31,224 bases of DNA, from NCBI GenBank assembly GCA_036269915.1, contig DATBDM010000085.1:1-31224 (forward strand). Direction: 5' to 3'. The notes below the pieces were generated by a model, which worked only from the letters and a program-made list of their open reading frames with translations, did no database searches and had not been told where the DNA came from. Origin of the DNA: DATBDM01 sp036269915 (GTDB lineage: Bacteria > Actinomycetota > Thermoleophilia > Solirubrobacterales > Solirubrobacteraceae). A program made the translations under genes and the position numbers. Below, in pieces: positions 29,541-31,224 of this stretch (positions within the stretch are counted from its first letter, which is position 1; every line of letters starts with the position of its first letter).

Positions 29541-30431
29541 GTGGCGACGCAACGCGTCGGCTTCATCGGGCTGGGCATCATGGGCTCGCGCATGGCGGCG
29601 AATCTGCGCCGCGCGGGCTTCGAGCTGAGCGTCTTCAACCGCACCCGCGAACGCGCCGACGCGTGGGCCGCCGAGCACGGCGGGACCGTCGCCGACAGCC
29701 CGCGCGCCGCGGCCGAGGGCGCCGACGTCGTGATCACCATGGTCGTCGACGGCGCGCAGGTCGAGGCGATGCTGCTCGGCACCGACGGCGCGGCAGAGGG
29801 CGCGCCCGAGGGCGCCCTGTTCGTCGACATGTCCACGATCGCCCCCGCCGACGCGCGCCGGCTCGCCGATGTGCTGCGCGAGCGCGGACACGGCTTCATC
29901 GACGCGCCCGTCACCGGTTCGTCGCCGAAGGCCGAGGCGGGGACGCTGACGATCATGGCCGGCGGCGCCGACGAGGACATGCGCCGCGCGCAGCCGCTGT
30001 TCGAGGCGATGGGCGAGACGCTCGTCCATGCCGGGGAGGTCGGCCAGGGCCAGCGGGTCAAGGTCCTCTCCAACGCCGTCTCGGCGGTCAACTGCGCGAC
30101 GATCGCGCAGGCGCTGGTGGTCGGCCGCCGCGAGGGGGTCGACCTCGACGCCCTCGTCGAGGTCATGCGCTCCGGCTCGGCGGGCTCGACGATGCTCGAG
30201 CTCAAGGCACGGCCGATGCTCACGCACGACTTCGACCCGCTGTTCAAGCTCGAGCACATGCTCAAGGACGTGCGGCTGTGCCTCGAAGAAGCCCGGCTGG
30301 CCGGCGCGGGCTTCCCGTTCGCGGGCCTGGCGGGCGAGCTCTACAGCGCCGGCATGGGCCGCGGCCTGGGCGAACAGGACTTCGCCGCGGTGCTCGAGGT
30401 CATCGAGGGACTGAACGACACGCGCGTGTGA
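29541..30431 (+). CDS. 3-hydroxyisobutyrate dehydrogenase-family (beta-hydroxyacid dehydrogenase) enzyme
   Basis: 296 residues, typical size. VGFIGLGIMGSRMAANL (6-22) is the NAD(P) loop, FNRT follows strand 2, FIDAPVTGSSPKAEAGTLTIMAGG (119-142) is the substrate-binding segment and GQGQRVKVLSNAV (168-180, catalytic Lys174) lies in the interdomain helix. Asparagine 178 takes the place of the first N of the usual NN pair. Candidate substrates are 3-hydroxyisobutyrate, tartronate semialdehyde or succinic semialdehyde; no valine or glycerate pathway gene is near to decide. GTG 29541 is fixed by GGGAGGTGA at 29528-29536. The end lies 259 bases before the DUF1802 gene. Confidence 0.92.
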   Translation: MATQRVGFIGLGIMGSRMAANLRRAGFELSVFNRTRERADAWAAEHGGTVADSPRAAAEGADVVITMVVDGAQVEAMLLGTDGAAEGAPEGALFVDMSTIAPADARRLADVLRERGHGFIDAPVTGSSPKAEAGTLTIMAGGADEDMRRAQPLFEAMGETLVHAGEVGQGQRVKVLSNAVSAVNCATIAQALVVGRREGVDLDALVEVMRSGSAGSTMLELKARPMLTHDFDPLFKLEHMLKDVRLCLEEARLAGAGFPFAGLAGELYSAGMGRGLGEQDFAAVLEVIEGLNDTRV

Positions 30432-30690
30432 TCTCGGCCACACAACGCATCGTGCGCACGCGTGCGTGGACACGTTGCCAGGAACCGTTGCACGCCGAAA
30501 CTACCTCGATTTGCAGGGGTATTATGCGGATTTCGGACTTTGTGCATAGTATGTGACGACCTCGCCGGTGGTTACCCGGCCGTGAAAGAGGGCAGGGACG
30601 CACAGCCGGCTTCGTCGCGGCTTGATTCCGGCCCGGCGAGTCACTTCTCCGAACACTCTTCTCTCCTTCCCCACCTCGAGAACTCCCCTT
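30432..30690 (+). promoter_or_regulatory. Long leader region upstream of the DUF1802 gene
   Basis: 259 bases without a gene. First comes a 12-base palindrome CGCACGCGTGCG (30455-30466) and two CGTTGC direct repeats (30473-30478, 30486-30491). Next is a distinctly AT-richer patch (about 30504-30556) with -10-like TATTAT (30520-30525) and TAGTAT (30547-30552). Then follows a strongly foldable stretch (30553-30644, separate entry) and a C/T-rich segment (30645-30690) up to the ATG, which has no good Shine-Dalgarno site. The arrangement promoter, folded RNA, gene suggests a regulated 5' leader. Confidence 0.5.
30553..30644 (+). ncRNA. Candidate structured leader RNA (riboswitch-like), unassigned
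   Basis: The two ends close on each other: CTCGCCGG (30561-30568) pairs perfectly with CCGGCGAG (30633-30640), and GTGA (30553-30556) with TCAC (30641-30644) across a four-base bulge. Inside are GGTTACC, a GAAA-containing loop, GGGACGCACAGCC and an AGCCG/CGGCT hairpin (30604-30608 with 30618-30622). The purine-rich core with a GAAA loop followed by GGGACGCACAGCC is loosely reminiscent of the c-di-GMP-I aptamer but lacks its GGCAAACC segment, so I do not assign it. Confidence 0.35.
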
Positions 30691-31224
30691 ATGCCGATCG
30701 CTTTCAAGGAATGGGCCGTGACGGTGCGCGCACTCGCCGAGGGCGAGCAGCTCGTCACCCTGCGCAAGGGCGGCATCCGCGAGCCCGACAAGCACTTCGC
30801 GCTCGAGCACGACCGCTTCTTCCTGTACCCGACCTTCGACCACCAGCGCAACGACCTCGTGCGCGAGTCCCACCAGCCCGAGCTGCGCCGCGCGCTCGAG
30901 GAGGGTGTCTGGCCGGAGGGCGAGCCACCCGCCCGGGCGCTGACCACGGACGGCGGGATCGCCCAGCCCGACCGCGTGCGCATCCGCGCCTGGGCCGAGG
31001 TCGCGTCGTCGTGGACGATCACCGATCGCCGCGCCGTCGACGCGCTCTCGCCGTTCTACGTCTGGACGCCGGACTACGCCGAAAAGCGCCTCAGCTGGAA
31101 GCGCCGGCACCCGCTGCACGTCCTGCTCCTGCGCACCTACCGGATCCCGCGTCCGGTCACCGTGCGAGTCCGCGACGAGTACCTCGGCTGCCGCTCCTGG
31201 CTCGAGATCACCCGCGATCTCCCG
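30691..31224 (+). CDS. DUF1802 family protein, N-terminal part
   Basis: 178 residues up to the window edge; the protein continues. MPIAFKEWAVTVRALAEGEQLVTLRKGGIREP at the start, FFLYPTFDHQRNDLVRESHQPEL (43-65), WAEVASSW and the later RHPLHVLLLRTYRIPRPV match DUF1802, a family of unknown biochemical function found in cyanobacteria and actinobacteria. No signal peptide or membrane helix is visible. The ATG at 30691 gives the family's normal N-terminus. Its most striking feature is the upstream folded leader. Confidence 0.8.
   Translation, partial: MPIAFKEWAVTVRALAEGEQLVTLRKGGIREPDKHFALEHDRFFLYPTFDHQRNDLVRESHQPELRRALEEGVWPEGEPPARALTTDGGIAQPDRVRIRAWAEVASSWTITDRRAVDALSPFYVWTPDYAEKRLSWKRRHPLHVLLLRTYRIPRPVTVRVRDEYLGCRSWLEITRDLP

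Noticed and set aside
30553..30644. Assigning the leader to the c-di-GMP-I or c-di-AMP riboswitch class
   Set aside because: The GGCAAACC strand of c-di-GMP-I and the conserved GAACCCG/CAGCTAACC strands of c-di-AMP aptamers are missing, so a class name would be unsupported.
1..31224. tRNA, rRNA, CRISPR, insertion sequences, attachment sites or a replication origin
   Set aside because: Looked for on both strands; no cloverleaf-like segment, regularly spaced repeat, transposase, integrase or DnaA-box cluster was recognised.

Overview
The window is GC-rich (roughly 70-75%), densely packed and entirely chromosomal in character. It has no tRNA, rRNA, CRISPR array, insertion sequence or phage gene that I can see. 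Start codons are often GTG or TTG, stop/start overlaps are frequent, and a GuaB3-type IMP dehydrogenase-related protein lies beside guaA. Together with secreted multidomain proteins, a lone Flp pilin and acidic ribosomal-protein extensions, this suggests a high-GC actinobacterium. The Solirubrobacterales/Thermoleophilia branch is my best guess; that is inference from gene style, not from a marker gene.

Layout. (1) 1-10816, all minus strand: a block that begins with rplM and rpsI, continues with glmM, an MFS transporter and a membrane-anchored beta-propeller, then a 1750-residue secreted dimethylformamidase-like protein, and ends with the start of glmS. The core function is UDP-GlcNAc precursor synthesis next to ribosomal proteins; the middle three genes look like an accessory insertion between glmM and glmS. 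(2) 10895-11740, plus: lgt (prolipoprotein diacylglyceryl transferase). (3) 11695-20109, minus: a 73-aa orphan and a Roadblock-like protein upstream; then an HU-type DNA-binding protein, pyrF, a LysM protein, a D,D-carboxypeptidase and a PfkB sugar kinase; then guaB3, guaA and a Gfo/Idh/MocA oxidoreductase. This run joins purine and pyrimidine nucleotide synthesis with wall maturation. (4) 20135-21779, plus: a 46-aa two-helix membrane protein and a cation diffusion facilitator with three tandem cytoplasmic domains. (5) 21912-23496, minus: Flp pilin, rph, rdgB. (6) 23700-26426, plus: a GT4 glycosyltransferase and two coupled zinc-ribbon proteins, the second with a transmembrane helix and a SPOR-like tail. 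(7) 26437-27464, minus: an acetylpolyamine/AcuC-type deacetylase, divergent from (8) nadB (27484-28941, plus). (9) 29075-31224, plus: an uncharacterised protein with a C-terminal Cys/His knuckle, a 3-hydroxyisobutyrate-dehydrogenase-family enzyme, and the start of a DUF1802 gene behind a long, strongly folded leader.

The most interesting signals are regulatory and architectural. Three divergent gene pairs (rplM/lgt, Roadblock/small membrane protein, deacetylase/nadB) are separated by only 19-78 bases, and in each gap I can place near-palindromic -10 elements usable on both strands, some giving leaderless transcripts. Other signals are the structured leader before the DUF1802 gene, the inverted-repeat cluster upstream of the 29075 gene, the 110-residue acidic extension on ribosomal protein S9, the triplicated C-terminal domain of the CDF transporter, and the zinc-ribbon/SPOR pair. 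I did not find a clear-cut new defence or mobile system. All family names come from reading the translated sequence by eye; no database search was run.
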